A DNA stretch of 64,000 bases from Raphanus sativus (lineage: Eukaryota; Streptophyta; Magnoliopsida; Brassicales; Brassicaceae). The translations under genes and the position numbers were made by a program. Numbering within the stretch: the stretch's first letter is position 1; the number at the start of each line of letters is the position of its first letter. Below are positions 1 through 12,100 of this stretch, in pieces. The notes below the pieces were generated by a model. That model searched no databases. It was not told the origin of the DNA and saw only the letters and a program-made list of their open reading frames with translations. The stretch lies in the NCBI RefSeq assembly GCF_000801105.2, contig NC_079514.1, positions 10,478,001 through 10,542,000 of the forward strand. Direction: 5' to 3'.

Positions 1-3000
1 GTTTCGTGCCTTGTATATCTATATAGTAATTTACGTGCAAAAAGGTACTTATGTTTTAATTTAATATAAACCTTGAGACCTAATGAGTGAAAAGGTATTG
101 TGACATATCGTTTGTTTTTATTTGGATGCAGGGTAAGTTAGAGAAGAGATAAAACTAGTGAAGAACCGAAGCAGGATAACGACCCTTTATGTCGTGATTT
201 ATGTTTTTTTTTTTCTTATGTTGATTTGACTCGTTTCGTGTCTCGTATGACTTATGTCTGGTTATCTTTGAATGTAAGAAAATCAAGTAAAATTAGGAAG
301 TGTTTTGCTCTTATATCGATCTCCTACTATGTACGGTTGCTTTAATGTATTCTTATTTTTGATAAAGTGTTACCCTCTTAGTTCTTACTCCGCTAGGACC
401 GCTACGTACGATCTTCATCGAACTTTGAAACACTTGAGTTGTTTGTCGTACGAAACACTAATTTTATCAGTTTCTGTGGCAGCAAATCGAAATTGCATGC
501 ATATTTCACTATTCAATATAGTTTGTATTATACAAATTTAGGAGGGATGGGGTTTTTTTTACGCTAAACCAAACAACAATTCTAATACATGTTTGAAATG
601 GATAGATGCATGGACCACAGCAAAACCTTTTGTTCAATCCAAGGCCTCAAAAAGGGCGTGAACAATTATGAAATTTGAATTTCTCAATGGTGGATAGAAT
701 GAAGCATATATAGAACGAACAAGCATTCCTATTATGAGGTGGCTTGATGATGAGTTGACCACCAAATGAAAAATAATTTTTTTGAGTTCTCTTCTTTAAT
801 ACAAGTATAACTACCAGTGAATTGTAATTATCTTGTTACTAGTAATTTGAATGGCAAGTTGACCAAGTAATTATGTTGTTACTGGCATTCCTATTATACC
901 ATGTACATATCTCTTCTTTGGCGTTTCGATTAATTTCCAAACTAACATAATTTTGATAAACATTTCCAAAGGTTTACCTATTGTATATTAAGGTCTTTTC
1001 CTTACAATGAATTTGGTCATAAAAGGATGTTTTAGTTCGATGCATAAATGTTATATATACTGTTCCTTACGGGACGATTTGCTTGTTAAGAACGATATAA
1101 TAATCTTACGTACGTGTCCATACAAACGTTGCATTTTTCATAGGATTCCTCATTCATTGACCTCATAGAGGTAAGAGGTCTACTTAAGATTATCATCAAA
1201 CGAGTCAAAAAAGAAGACAACCCGTCTTTAATGTCTGCTACTAGTATAATCCAGTGCTTGGCTTTTATTTTATTTTTCATTAAAGGGTTGCACTAATTGG
1301 CTTTTACAAAAGAATCTTTCGTTTTTTCTCTACTTTAAATTTAATTCATCATTTTATTCTTCTTTGGTTTTAGTGAAGTGAAAGTACGTCTTAGGTATTA
1401 TCATTCTCACTTTGAATTCCAAAAAACCATCAAGTATATTCGATTTACATGCATTGCTTTAATGCCAATATGCCATGCACTGAGATTTGAACCCTTTGAT
1501 TTGCAGTCAATAAATACATTTTCAGAACACAACCTCAATCAAGTTCATAACGTATCAGGTTCGGAATTTGGGTCTCCGTTTGGTTTATCAATTCTTCAGT
1601 TTATATTCATTATAATCGGATTTGGATATTTTTATTTTTAATCTAATTTTATTTTTTCCTATGTGTTTGTTTCAGATCATGTTTTAACTTAATATACGAA
1701 AGAATTAAAAAATCCAAAATAAGTCTATAAATATTTTAAGATATTTGAGTTATCCAAAAGCTACGATATAAACTTATTCAAACTATTTTAAATATCTCAA
1801 ACTATTAAAAAATATGAATTATCAGAATATCCAGTATAAAAGAAAATTCAATCTCTCTGAAAGTACTCAAATGTATTATATTACCCGAAATAAAGAAAAA
1901 AATAGTCAATCATAGAGTCTAACTGGAGAACCAAGAAATGAAGAGGAATAATGAATTCCTTAATGTTTCTAAATTTTTTTACCATTCACAAGGAATAGTC
2001 ATTCTTTTTCATTCCTTCTCATTCTTTTTATTGTAGAGAATTAAAGAACAAATTTATTTCTTACTAAATTTGATATGGAATAATCGTTCTTTATCATTCC
2101 AATAATTTTATTCCCATCCATTCTTTTCCTATTTATTCCTAGTATTTCCGAGATGGTTACCAGTTAGAGCCTAGTTTTTTTCGGATATTAGATTGAGTTT
2201 CTATTTGGACCGAATACTACCTGATATTCGAAATGTTTAGTGTTATGCTCCTTTAAGATATTTTTTCTAGAAACATATCAGATATTTTTGGATAGAGGTT
2301 GGGTCAGATTCCTGGTTAAAAGTCTTTTTTCAGCCCTAACCTAATTACTAATTATGCAGTGCAGTTTGTTGTATCACTGTATGAACTTTTATAGGAGACG
2401 AATTGTAGACGATAGAAAACTAGTAAATCTGTTTTGAATATCAAATATAGTATTGCACAGATAACTGTAAATAATTGATCTACGAAGTTAAAAATAGTTT
2501 TCTTATGACTAGCATAGTCATGTTCATACAACTTAACTAAACGTACATATAAGTTCACACTTTCTTAAAGATCCATAAGAAATCATTAAATTAGAAATTA
2601 TTGTCAATTAGAGTCACTGCTTAAGTGTTGGCGGAGAATAATAGATGGCGCATCTGATACGTGTGACTCTTTTATTATACCTTTAGTCATAGTTTCATAA
2701 TCCTATTAATCCATGTTAACTAAAACATATTACGGGACTAAATAAGTAATATAAACTAAGCAATTAGTGTTTCTTTTAGTGATATATGAGTGAAAGAGGC
2801 CTACCATGACCATTCTAATAACCAAAGTGTACATCACTTGTTAAATAGATAAAAATGCATACTGTTAAAGTCAAAATTTTGTGACAAAAAGCAATAGCAA
2901 AGCAAACTTTTTATCCATTTTAGAAAGCACCCTTTCAAAACAATTATAAACAACTTATCATTACAAACAATAAAAAAACTAAGTTCGTAAATTTGGGGAA

Positions 3001-5125
3001 AATTTCAGTAACTTTTCTAAAAGTTATAAAAAATTCTTTAACCCACATAAAAGAAAGCAAGCATGTTCATCTTTCTAAGCTCTTATTTCTTTTGCTTTTG
3101 TCACATTCTTCCTAATGATTAATATCTTTATGCAAAGTATGCAAAATTGTCATGGAAGAAGCATGTATACTCTCAATAATTTGGATGAAAATTCATTTTC
3201 CTTTTAAAGGCCGCCGTATATATAGTACAATTCTACATAAAAATCGAATCATCCGCAAGATTATAAAGAGGTTAATGTTTAACATTTTTAGATCTAAACT
3301 ATTAGTCCAACTCAAGAAACATATAACTTTCATATAAAAGGATCCACACATGATAAAATAATATATATATTTTTTAGTTTTTGATTATTCTATCGACTGG
3401 CTCTCAAGAAAAACACATTTAATACTACAATATAGATTCATCAAATAGCTATTATTCTGAATTTGAATACCTTCTAGCTAAGATGATAGTCAGATCATTT
3501 GTTTATAACTTGTTTTCTTATACCTTATTTTATAATATGCAAATCTGTTACTTTTTAAAATAATATAAACGACGAGAAAACAATTTGGAGAGCAGGAGAT
3601 CATCCAACGTATGGACGAGCTCCAAGGAGCGAGGAGGCAAGAACCATGCTTAGCACACACCTGATACATGCTGGTGTGCTTGTGCTGCAGTTTAGAATGC
3701 TGATTCCTGGGTGGGTAGTTATGCCACCCAAACCAACTGAGGGAAGTCACATCTGTCCCATCGCAAGCACCTATAATGTCATGATCAAGCTCTCTGCTCT
3801 ATTTTGCTCGCAATGCTATACCTATCACAGTTGGCGAAGGCCAGGTCTTTCTCTGACCTGATAACTAGTATCACCTCCCCGCCCATCTCTATCAGCAGGT
3901 CCACATGTCTCCTTCATCTGTTTTAAGTCAGCCTAAGCGCTTTACTTTACTGAAAATCCGTTGGAGTGACAAAATATATAAAAGAATATTCAAAACTTAA
4001 TGCATAAACCACTATTAAAGGGTAAAATGCTAATTCCTGGTGTTTGTAAATTTTTTTATTTGAAACTATGTTTATGGATAATGTTTAGAATATACTTTTT
4101 ACTAAGAAACATATATATGAAACTACATTACGGGATTTCGATGATCAATAATTAAGATATGAGAAACACATATATTTTGTTTGATCTTATATATATTTTT
4201 CTTACGTTTTATGAATGATAATATGTATTTTACCTCTAATAAAAATATCAACTAGATAAAACAAGATATCACTTGTTCTTCACCTACGCCAACTTCTTCA
4301 CTGTTTGGATCAATCTTGTGGGGTCTCTACTTGGTTCAGAAGTGGATCCTGACTGACTATCACAGCAGAAACTCTACAATCATACCATACTACGGCTATG
4401 TATACTTGTCTTCTTAAACTAGCACTCCAAGCTATGATTCATACAAATATGGCATGAAAGGAATGATCGAAAGCACAATCAAAAGTATCATTATACAGCA
4501 ATATGTTCTGCTATATAGACAAGCTGATCAGAAATCGGCTCTCCTCTCTTTGGCATTGAAAACCAAGCTTCTACAGTGAGGCGTTCTAGAGGTAGTTCAC
4601 TCGAACTGCATAAAGGATTCTTGTCTTCTTTTTTCATTTAAATGTCATTATTCCAATCTTAAACATTTTTTTAACAATTTTTTTTGTTGATAATCAATTT
4701 AACAATTCAAAAAAAAAAAACATCATCTAGCTTTGTCAATGCGATAAGTCGACGATTAAGACTCTTGGGCCTTTTTTAAATTCGTATTTCTTAAGGCCCA
4801 TTTATGATCCAAAGAAAAATAGCGATTTCGAACTCTCATCTCCTCTATCACACAGGCTTCACTTGTCACCTGAAGCTTCCCTTCTCTATCTTCCAAATCA
4901 CTCACTTCTTTCCACAATACACATGCTCTTGCATTACCATTTTGATGTTCCTGTTAGAGAATCATACATGTTGATGATCTAAACACCCTAAAACCTCATC
5001 GAGACAAAAGTTGCAGTCAAACTGTTCGTGGAAATTCCTAAGAGAGAATCCTCCCCGTGTCCGATTCCATCACTTAATGTCTGAACATTAACCCCTTGCT
5101 GTTTCACACACCTCGTTGGGTTAAC
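1..5125. other. Intergenic DNA, decayed
   Basis: I see no convincing gene here. Most of it is AT-rich with stop codons in every frame. One inverted-repeat element is listed separately (1915-2171). Two stretches, about 3580-3900 and 4270-4620, are less AT-rich and look like old coding or transposon DNA, but neither has an intact frame that I recognise. The last 250 bases probably include the promoter and 5' leader of the gene starting at 5126. Confidence 0.6.
1915..2171. mobile_element. MITE-like element with short inverted ends
   Basis: The left end GAGTCTAACTGG and the reverse complement of the right end, GGCTCTAACTGG, are near-identical terminal inverted repeats about 257 bases apart. The inside is AT-rich and rich in CATTC-type motifs, without coding capacity. 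A TA dinucleotide flanks both ends, but that is too short to prove a target-site duplication. The superfamily is not certain (Stowaway-like or hAT-like). Confidence 0.5.
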
Positions 5126-6361
5126 ATGCATCACATAACAAGGCATCTAACCCCTGTCAGGGCAAACCCAAAGAGGTTCTGTTCAGTCCAGGTTCTGTTT
5201 CATTCTTCTGTTGATTCCCACGAAGAATGGTACAGAAACAAACTCTCAGTTCTGACAAAATTGTCCCGTGCATTGAGAGACGTTGATTTAGTCGACGGGA
5301 AGCTAGAGGACATCAACGGCGTCATCATCTACGACGACAGTATCAAACAAAAGATGCAAGCTTTCAAGTCTCTAGCTAGAATCTTCGTGGGTTCTCCTTC
5401 ACTTCAGCAGAAGCTCAAGCAACAGGGAGGAGTAGGAGGAGGAGGGCGCTTAGTTTTCGGGACCGAAAGCGAGAGAGAGCCGTTGGTAGTGAATTCTTTA
5501 ACAAAAGTTTGCAACTTTCTCGACATCTCTGCACAACAGAGGAAGCTGGTGAGGTGCACCGTGTGTTCTCAGGTGACTCAGTATCGTATCTGGAGAGGCG
5601 CTCTTGAAGATGTATTGAACGGTCTCAAAGACGAAGTTGGTTGGTTACTTGAACGGAGTAGCGAGACGACGACGACGAGCCAAGGCGCGAAGTTGGGGCA
5701 GCAAGTGGTTCTGTCTTGCCTCAGGTTCTTGTCTGATTCATCGGTTTCGTATGAAGCCGAGAACTCGACTTCTTGGATGCGGCCTGTGCCAGCTAGGTAC
5801 GCAAAGGCGAACGCTTCTGCGAAGTGGGAAGATGTTCTTGACATGGTGAATGATCTGAGAAGGTATCTGGGACATGACGAAGTGCTTTACCATCTTGAAA
5901 AGCTTTTGTTGATGAAAGAAGGGCTTCTACAGATCAAAGACGTGTTTCTGGACAACACTATTGGATTCAGGGAGGTTAGACATCAAGAGCACCTTGTACA
6001 TAGGAAGCTTTCAAAGATGCTGGGAAGTCCTTCGCCTTGTTTGTTCACTCTCCTCATATATTTCCTCTACGGCCGTGTGCGTGACATCGAAGTTGATCTC
6101 TGTGGAGGGTTCTACAAGGAGGAGAAGAGCGGGTTCTTTTGCTTGAGCATGGGGAGGATCTTGACCTCAACGGACGAGAGAATGGTTCGGAGAGGGGTCA
6201 AGCAGTTAGATAGAGCTTTAGGGCTGTTTGAGTTTGTGTGGGAAACAGCAGGAATGAAAGAGACTCTTAACTTGGAGGGACATTTATGGTGCCTTGGAGC
6301 TGAAGAAAAGACTATCACATATCGTGGGAAGACGTTCTATCTGCATGACCTTAGCCTATGA
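5126..6361 (+). CDS. Conserved plant protein of unknown function (At5g25500-like)
   Basis: This is a single-exon frame of 411 aa ending in TGA. I chose the ATG at 5126 (protein begins MHHITRHLTPV); the frame stays open upstream but without another ATG nearby. The first 30 residues are basic and hydroxylated with few acidic residues, which fits a mitochondrial or plastid transit peptide. The rest is a soluble helical protein with a Gly-rich loop near residue 108 and no motif I can assign. Its place next to the PP2A B' gene matches At5g25500, a protein without known function as far as I remember. It is tail-to-tail with the next gene, about 235 bases apart. The frame is intact and gene-like codon use supports a real gene; the function is unknown. 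Confidence 0.8.
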   Translation: MHHITRHLTPVRANPKRFCSVQVLFHSSVDSHEEWYRNKLSVLTKLSRALRDVDLVDGKLEDINGVIIYDDSIKQKMQAFKSLARIFVGSPSLQQKLKQQGGVGGGGRLVFGTESEREPLVVNSLTKVCNFLDISAQQRKLVRCTVCSQVTQYRIWRGALEDVLNGLKDEVGWLLERSSETTTTSQGAKLGQQVVLSCLRFLSDSSVSYEAENSTSWMRPVPARYAKANASAKWEDVLDMVNDLRRYLGHDEVLYHLEKLLLMKEGLLQIKDVFLDNTIGFREVRHQEHLVHRKLSKMLGSPSPCLFTLLIYFLYGRVRDIEVDLCGGFYKEEKSGFFCLSMGRILTSTDERMVRRGVKQLDRALGLFEFVWETAGMKETLNLEGHLWCLGAEEKTITYRGKTFYLHDLSL

Positions 6362-6596
6362 AGTTGTGTGAGGAAGAGAGCACTGTATCCGTAGACACAT
6401 TGTTGAAAGAAAAAAGGTTTTCAATAAAAACTTAATTGAATACAAAAGAGTTCGATATATATAAAGTTACATTGCTTCCAAGCTTTAAAAGGAAGCAACA
6501 GATTTAGCATAAACCCCACACAGCTAACAACATCAAAACTATATAATATTACACAGACCATAGCTTAAGCAACAGCATTCCATCTTCTTCTGTTGT

Positions 6597-8179
6597 TCAG
6601 CAGGCAATGGAGGTTGCTAAAGGAGTTACTAGAACAGCTGTCTTTCCGGTTATGGGCTTCACACTTGCTGCCTTCTCTAGCCTTTCCCAGGTTTCTTTCC
6701 TCTTCTCCGCTTCAGAACTTTGCTCTGCTTCGTCCTCTTGAAAACGGGCGTGGCAAGACATGAAGAGAGGCTCGTCCATTTCACAGAACATTTTTCTCAC
6801 GTTTAGGGTTAGGTTTAGCACTGATTGGTTCCAGTGGTTCTCAGCATTCTTCTCCAAGGCAGTGAACATGATCGGTAGGATGGCTTGCCGGTTGTGCGCA
6901 ATCAAATTCACAATCTGATCGTTGTTCCACAAGAAGAGAGCCCTTTCAGAGACCTGAATCAATCATAGGAAGCTCTGAGCTTATACTCTATACTATTGCA
7001 GATAGATCAATCAATAATATCAAAGGAAACAGTATTGTCTTCTTAAACAGATACCTGAAAGTGGCAACTGTTGACACAGCAAGCAATCCGCGAGAACAAT
7101 GGGACCATCACCTTTTGAAACTCCACCACGCTCATTGCCTCTACGATCTCCTCAACCTCCCCAAGAAACATAACTTCCTTCTGGCTGTTAGTGATAGGCC
7201 AGAACTTCAACAAACCCTTTATCACAACACTCCCAAGCTTTGGCTCCTTATCTATAAACTGAGTGATGCAGTAAGACAGCTGCTGGAAGTAGTTCCCAAG
7301 AGAATTAGGCTTGTGCAGTGGAATCAACACCCTCCACAAGAAGATCTTGTGCTCCTCTTTCAAAGGCAACGCGAATCCACTCACTATGCTCCCCAAAAAC
7401 TCCAGAAGCTCAGCGACTCCGCAGTGCTTCTCCGTCTCGAACACAAACCGGTAGAATATATTGCTCATCGCCCTCCGAATAAACGGCCTGTGAACCATGA
7501 ACTTCCCGTACACCCTGTGCATGATCGTCTTCAAACACTCTCGTTCTCTAGGGTCCTCGGAATCAAACAAGTCGAGCAACCTCACAATGAAAGCATTGTC
7601 AAGATACTTCTTTGCAATCTTAGCATCAAGACAAGGAGAGGTGATGAACTTAAGCAAGAGATCATAGACTATCTGCAAATGAGGCCAGGCAGGGTCAAAC
7701 ACAGGCTCATCATCATCGTTATTCTCACCACCACCACCCCCACTAGACCGGTAACTCGGAGGGAAAACCCTAAAGAGATTCACAGCACACATTCTACACA
7801 TTGCGAGAATAGCTGGCTCAGTGAATCTAACAGACGCGGAAGCTACAAAGTCGAGAAGCTCGAGCAGAGTCTGCCTTTTCACAAGTTTCTCGATGGAGTT
7901 TTTATTCGGGTCAGAGAAATCAAACGTGACACAGCAGAGGCTAACTTTACTCACAAAGAGGTTTAGTTTCTCAGAGTTCGGTACATCCTTGAACGGCAGC
8001 AGAGGCTCTATTCCAGCAACCACGCTCGCTGGGAAGACAGCAGAGGACATACGCTTCCCTGAGTTGGAACGAACCGGCGCAGAGACCGTGGATATCTGAA
8101 CCGGATCGGAGGTGGGAGGAGAGAGCTCTTCTGAGCCGGGGTTTGAAGGCTTACTCTTCCTCAGGAATATCTTGTACAT
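6597..8179 (-). CDS. B'KAPPA: PP2A regulatory subunit B' (B56), kappa-like
   Basis: Regulatory B56 subunit that directs the protein phosphatase 2A catalytic core to substrates. Two exons: 8179-7055 and 6953-6597, joined across a 101-base GT-AG intron (6954-7054), giving 493 aa. The split falls after CHFQ and resumes with [12 protein letters not shown], a junction typical of plant B' genes. Seen in order: a Ser/Pro-rich variable N-terminus (residues 1-60), the start of the HEAT-like fold ([16 protein letters not shown]), the conserved block [17 protein letters not shown] near residue 160, then [12 protein letters not shown] and [20 protein letters not shown]. Length fits the family, about 495 aa. 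Neighbours match At5g25510 (B'kappa). It is divergent from the SPOC-domain gene, with start codons 983 bases apart. The kappa assignment rests on synteny; the B56 family call is firm. Confidence 0.93.
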
Positions 8180-9161
8180 TCTTCTTCCTCAAAAAAAGCA
8201 GTGATGAGAGGAATCTAATTAGAGGTGACGGAAGCTCAAAATCCACAAAAGAAGAGCCCTAAAGAGAGAAACATGTTCCGTGGAATGATCCGAAACAAAA
8301 GAAAGGATGCCACTTTTTATATTTTTTTTCCCCCAATTTACATGGAAACCCTAATCATTCATTACCTGCTGCTTTCTCCTCAAATCTCAGTTTCATGATA
8401 TCCACGGACATTGAGAGAGACAGAGAAGAAGAAAACAGAGTTTCGATCGAGAAGAAACCTATTCCTTTCTTTCTCGATTGCTATGGGAGAGAGAGAAAAA
8501 TTCCAGGAAAAAAAAAGTTATTGACAATTTCAATTTTTTTTTTGTTCTAAATTTTAGGACAGGATTTTATTTTTATCGAAACAAACAGCGGTTTTGACAA
8601 TTAACGACATGTCTCATGCCGTTAAAAAAAAAAAAACGACATGCGTCATGCAATTTCAGCGTCCGTGTAATATAAGACGCTTACACGTGACTACAACCGT
8701 TGGATTCACTGAGAATGGAATCCTAAGTAACCAAGGTCCATTTATTATCAAAGTCCATTTTATAATTTGGGCCTTATCCCACGCGGGACACAAGTCTCTA
8801 GAAGATACGAACTCTTTTGTCTTTTTTTTTCTCCTCCTCCTTGGTTTGTCACCGAAACAGCTGAAACTCTATCCAGAAGAATCCTTAGGGTTTGCTTCTC
8901 TCACTTTGCGTTTATCTGCTCCGATTTGATTCTACGGTGGACTTGTTTATATATCTTGTTATAAGGTATTGTCTTCATGTTTGAGATCTAGTGGTTCGGT
9001 TCGGTTCGGTTTAGACTTTTTTCTTAGGTTGACAATTGATATATGAGTTGTTAGGATTGGGTCGAAGTATATAACTTTAGAAGTGACTGAATCTTTTTAT
9101 ATTACTTTGCTTTGTCAAACAGCTGTTAAATTGAATGTTGTAAGCAGCTGTGGTTTTAATC
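8180..9161. promoter_or_regulatory. Divergent promoter between the PP2A B' and SPOC genes
   Basis: The interval between two divergent start codons holds a telo-box AAACCCTAA at 8346-8354 on the PP2A side and its reverse TTAGGGTTT at 8885-8893 on the SPOC side. A G-box CACGTG lies at 8684-8689 and a TGGGCC (site II-like) motif near 8768. Telo-box plus site II motifs are common in promoters of housekeeping and growth genes in plants. A likely 5'-UTR intron of the SPOC gene runs 8966-9122 (GT...AG). Confidence 0.5.
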
Positions 9162-12100
9162 ATGTCCGGTGATATGAGAGCTGAGCATATCTCTACTACC
9201 CACATGGAGGAGGAGACTCTAAAAGCGGATCCAGATACTTGTAAAGAATCTAACTTGATGGAGATAGGTTCCAGCGATGCTCCTGTTCAGGATATGTCAG
9301 TTTCAGACATTAATCACGAAGAGCTGCCTATCGCTTCCACGTGCGGCAATGTGGACTTTCCGAAAGTGGAAACGTCTGTCTCTACTCCTATGGCATCCAC
9401 GTTTGGGCCAGAGGGCGTCTCTGTTCAACCCACTGTTTTGGCTGATTCTCAGTCGAAAGTGGAAACGTCTGTCTCTGGTCCTGTTCCATTCACATCTGAG
9501 CCAGAGGGCATCTCTGTCCAACCCTCTGTCTTGGCTGTCTCTGGTCCTGTTTCATTCACATCTGAGCCAGAGGGCATGTTTGTTCAACCCTCTGTTTTGG
9601 CTGATTCTCAGTCGAAAGTGGAATCATCTGTCTCTGGTCCTGTTTCGTTCACATCTGAGCCAGAGGGAGACTCTTCTCAACCCACTGTTTTGGCTGATGC
9701 TCAGTCATTGCTGACTCAGTTCCAACCTCTTGTTCCGCGTGGACAGAGATCATTAGCTCCTAGTCGCAGTCCAAGGTCAACAGGGAAGCGGAAGTTTCCA
9801 GCAGAGTCTACTCTTGGTGGTGGTTCTGCAGCATCCGAGAAACCAAACAAGCGAGTAGAATCAGTCCATCACAGACCATGGCTAGAACAGTTTTATTCAA
9901 AGCCGCCTCATATGCCATCATCCACTACCCTGTCTCCCAAGACAGAACTTCCACCAGTGCCTGCCAAGAAAGTGAAGCAAACGGAACCAGCTTCCCATAG
10001 GAAGCAAGTGATGATGAACAAGAAGCAAACAGGGTCAACAAAAACACATAACGAAGGAAACGAGTCCTTGAGATTGAAAATGAAGGATTCATTAGCAGCT
10101 GCCTTGGCTTTGGTTCATGAGCATGATGATTCTCCAAAACAGAAAAAGACTTCAGAAACTGATGAAACAAGTGCTCCAGTAGCTGAAAGTAATGAGCCTA
10201 CCTCAGCTTGTGATGTCAGTGTTCCAGTAGATGAAGGCATCATTAAGGAGCCATTGTCCACAAGGGATGAAAGTTCTGAGGTGAAGGATGTCAACGGAGG
10301 AATATTCCCGCAGCAGACTTCCAATGACACAGAGATGAATTATGTTAATCAATCTGATGTACAGAGATCTCAATACGATGATGTTTTCCCCTGTGATGAT
10401 GGTCCTTTTAGCAGTAGTTTTTTCTCCAGCGATGAACTTCTACAGGGTAATGGTCTCTCATGGGTTTTGGAACCTGTCTCAGATCCTGAGGAGAGAAAGG
10501 AGAACGAAGAAAAACCGTTTGAGGATCCAAACCTCTTGGCATCTGAAATCGAGTTGGAGCTGTTTAAACTATTCGGAGGTGTAAACAAGAAGTACAAAGA
10601 GAAGGGGAGGTCTCTCTTGTTCAATCTGAAAGATAAGAACAATCCGGAGCTAAGGGAAAGTGTCATGTCCGGTAAGATCTCTCCGGAGAGGTTGTGCTCC
10701 ATGACCGCAGAGGAACTTGCTTCTAAGGAGCTCTCTCAGTGGCGGCAAGCGAAAGCAGAAGAGATGGCTGAGATGGTTGTCCTGAGGGATGCAGACATTG
10801 ATGTCAGTCGTCTGGTGAGGAAAACGCATAAAGGTGAGTTCCAGGTAGAAGTTGATCCTGTTGAGAGTGAGATGGTGGATGTCTCTGCTGGGATCACCTC
10901 ACGTGGTAGACCTCGTCAAGCCAAAGCCAAGCCCAAATCCACTGAGCTAAACGATCAGGACGCAAGTGCTGACCAGGGAGCTATGACTCTACCTTCAACG
11001 GAGGAGACTGATCCAATGCAAGGCTTGTCGATGGATGATGAGATGAAGGATGTGGGTTTCCTTCCTCCAATTGTATCGCTTGACGAGTTCATGGAGTCTC
11101 TGAACACAGAACCTCCATTTGGAAGCCCACAACATGGGAATGCTCCTGTAAAGGAAGAAGTGGCTGCAGCTGAGAAGAGTGACTCAGGAGCTGTGTCAGA
11201 TTTAAAATCTCCTAAGCAGTCTCCAAAGGAAGCTTGTGGGAGTGTTTCTCCTAAAACAGAACTTGAAAAGGCTACTGTAACTTCTCCAAAACCGAATGCG
11301 GGTGTTGTTGATGTCTCTAAGCCAGAAGAAGCACCTTTGGTTGCTAGCACTAAAGAAGAACATATATGGGAGGGTATACTGCAGCTTAGTGCCTCTTCTG
11401 TTGTCTCAGTTACAGGAATTTTCAAGAGGCAAGTCTCCTTATTTACCTTAGCCTTTATCTCTTTGTTAGCAATTCTGAAAAGTTGTACATGATTGAATGA
11501 ATAGGTCACAAAAAGGTGCATTAGGACTACATAGTATGTCTTGTAGGTTTTATTGAACATAATGTCTGACTGGATTTGGTGGGTGCAGTGGTGAGAAAGC
11601 AAAGACAAGCGAGTGGCCAACGATGGTGGAGGTAAAGGGTAGAGTGAGACTCAGTGCGTTTGGGAAGTTTGTACAAGAGCTTCCATTGTCTAGAAGCCGT
11701 GTCTTAATGGTATTCAGAGTTTACTACTTGCATTATCATTGTAGTAGAGCATTTAGCATTAGATTCACTCTCTTGTTTGTTACTACTTCTACTACTACTA
11801 CTAAGAGAGGATTCATTCATTCATTCAAAGACCCGCAAAATCTCATCTCAATATTGCAAGTCATTATTTTCTTACTGCAGACACAATAATAGGCCTTCCA
11901 GAAAGCAAAAAAAGCTCACGGTTGGTCTACATGTGTGAGACAAGACAACGAGCCCTTATTGACACCAGAGATAATCAACTGTGGATTGAATCTGGAAGTT
12001 TTGTATTTAAAAAAGATTCACGAAAATGTTGGAATGTTTAGTCACTTGTAGATGTATTGTTCGGTAGCATTAACAACTTAGGATATAGAATCGTTACAAT

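Noticed and set aside
3490..3861. Possible transposase fragment on the minus strand
   Set aside because: A short stretch (IIGACDGTDV) faintly recalls a Harbinger motif, but the flanking residues do not fit the family and there are stops.
7061..7966. 301-codon open frame on the plus strand
   Set aside because: It lies antisense to the first exon of the PP2A B' gene, has no protein features and is explained by that gene's codon use.
10955..11620. 221-codon open frame on the minus strand
   Set aside because: Antisense shadow of the SPOC gene; crosses its intron and has no recognisable domain.
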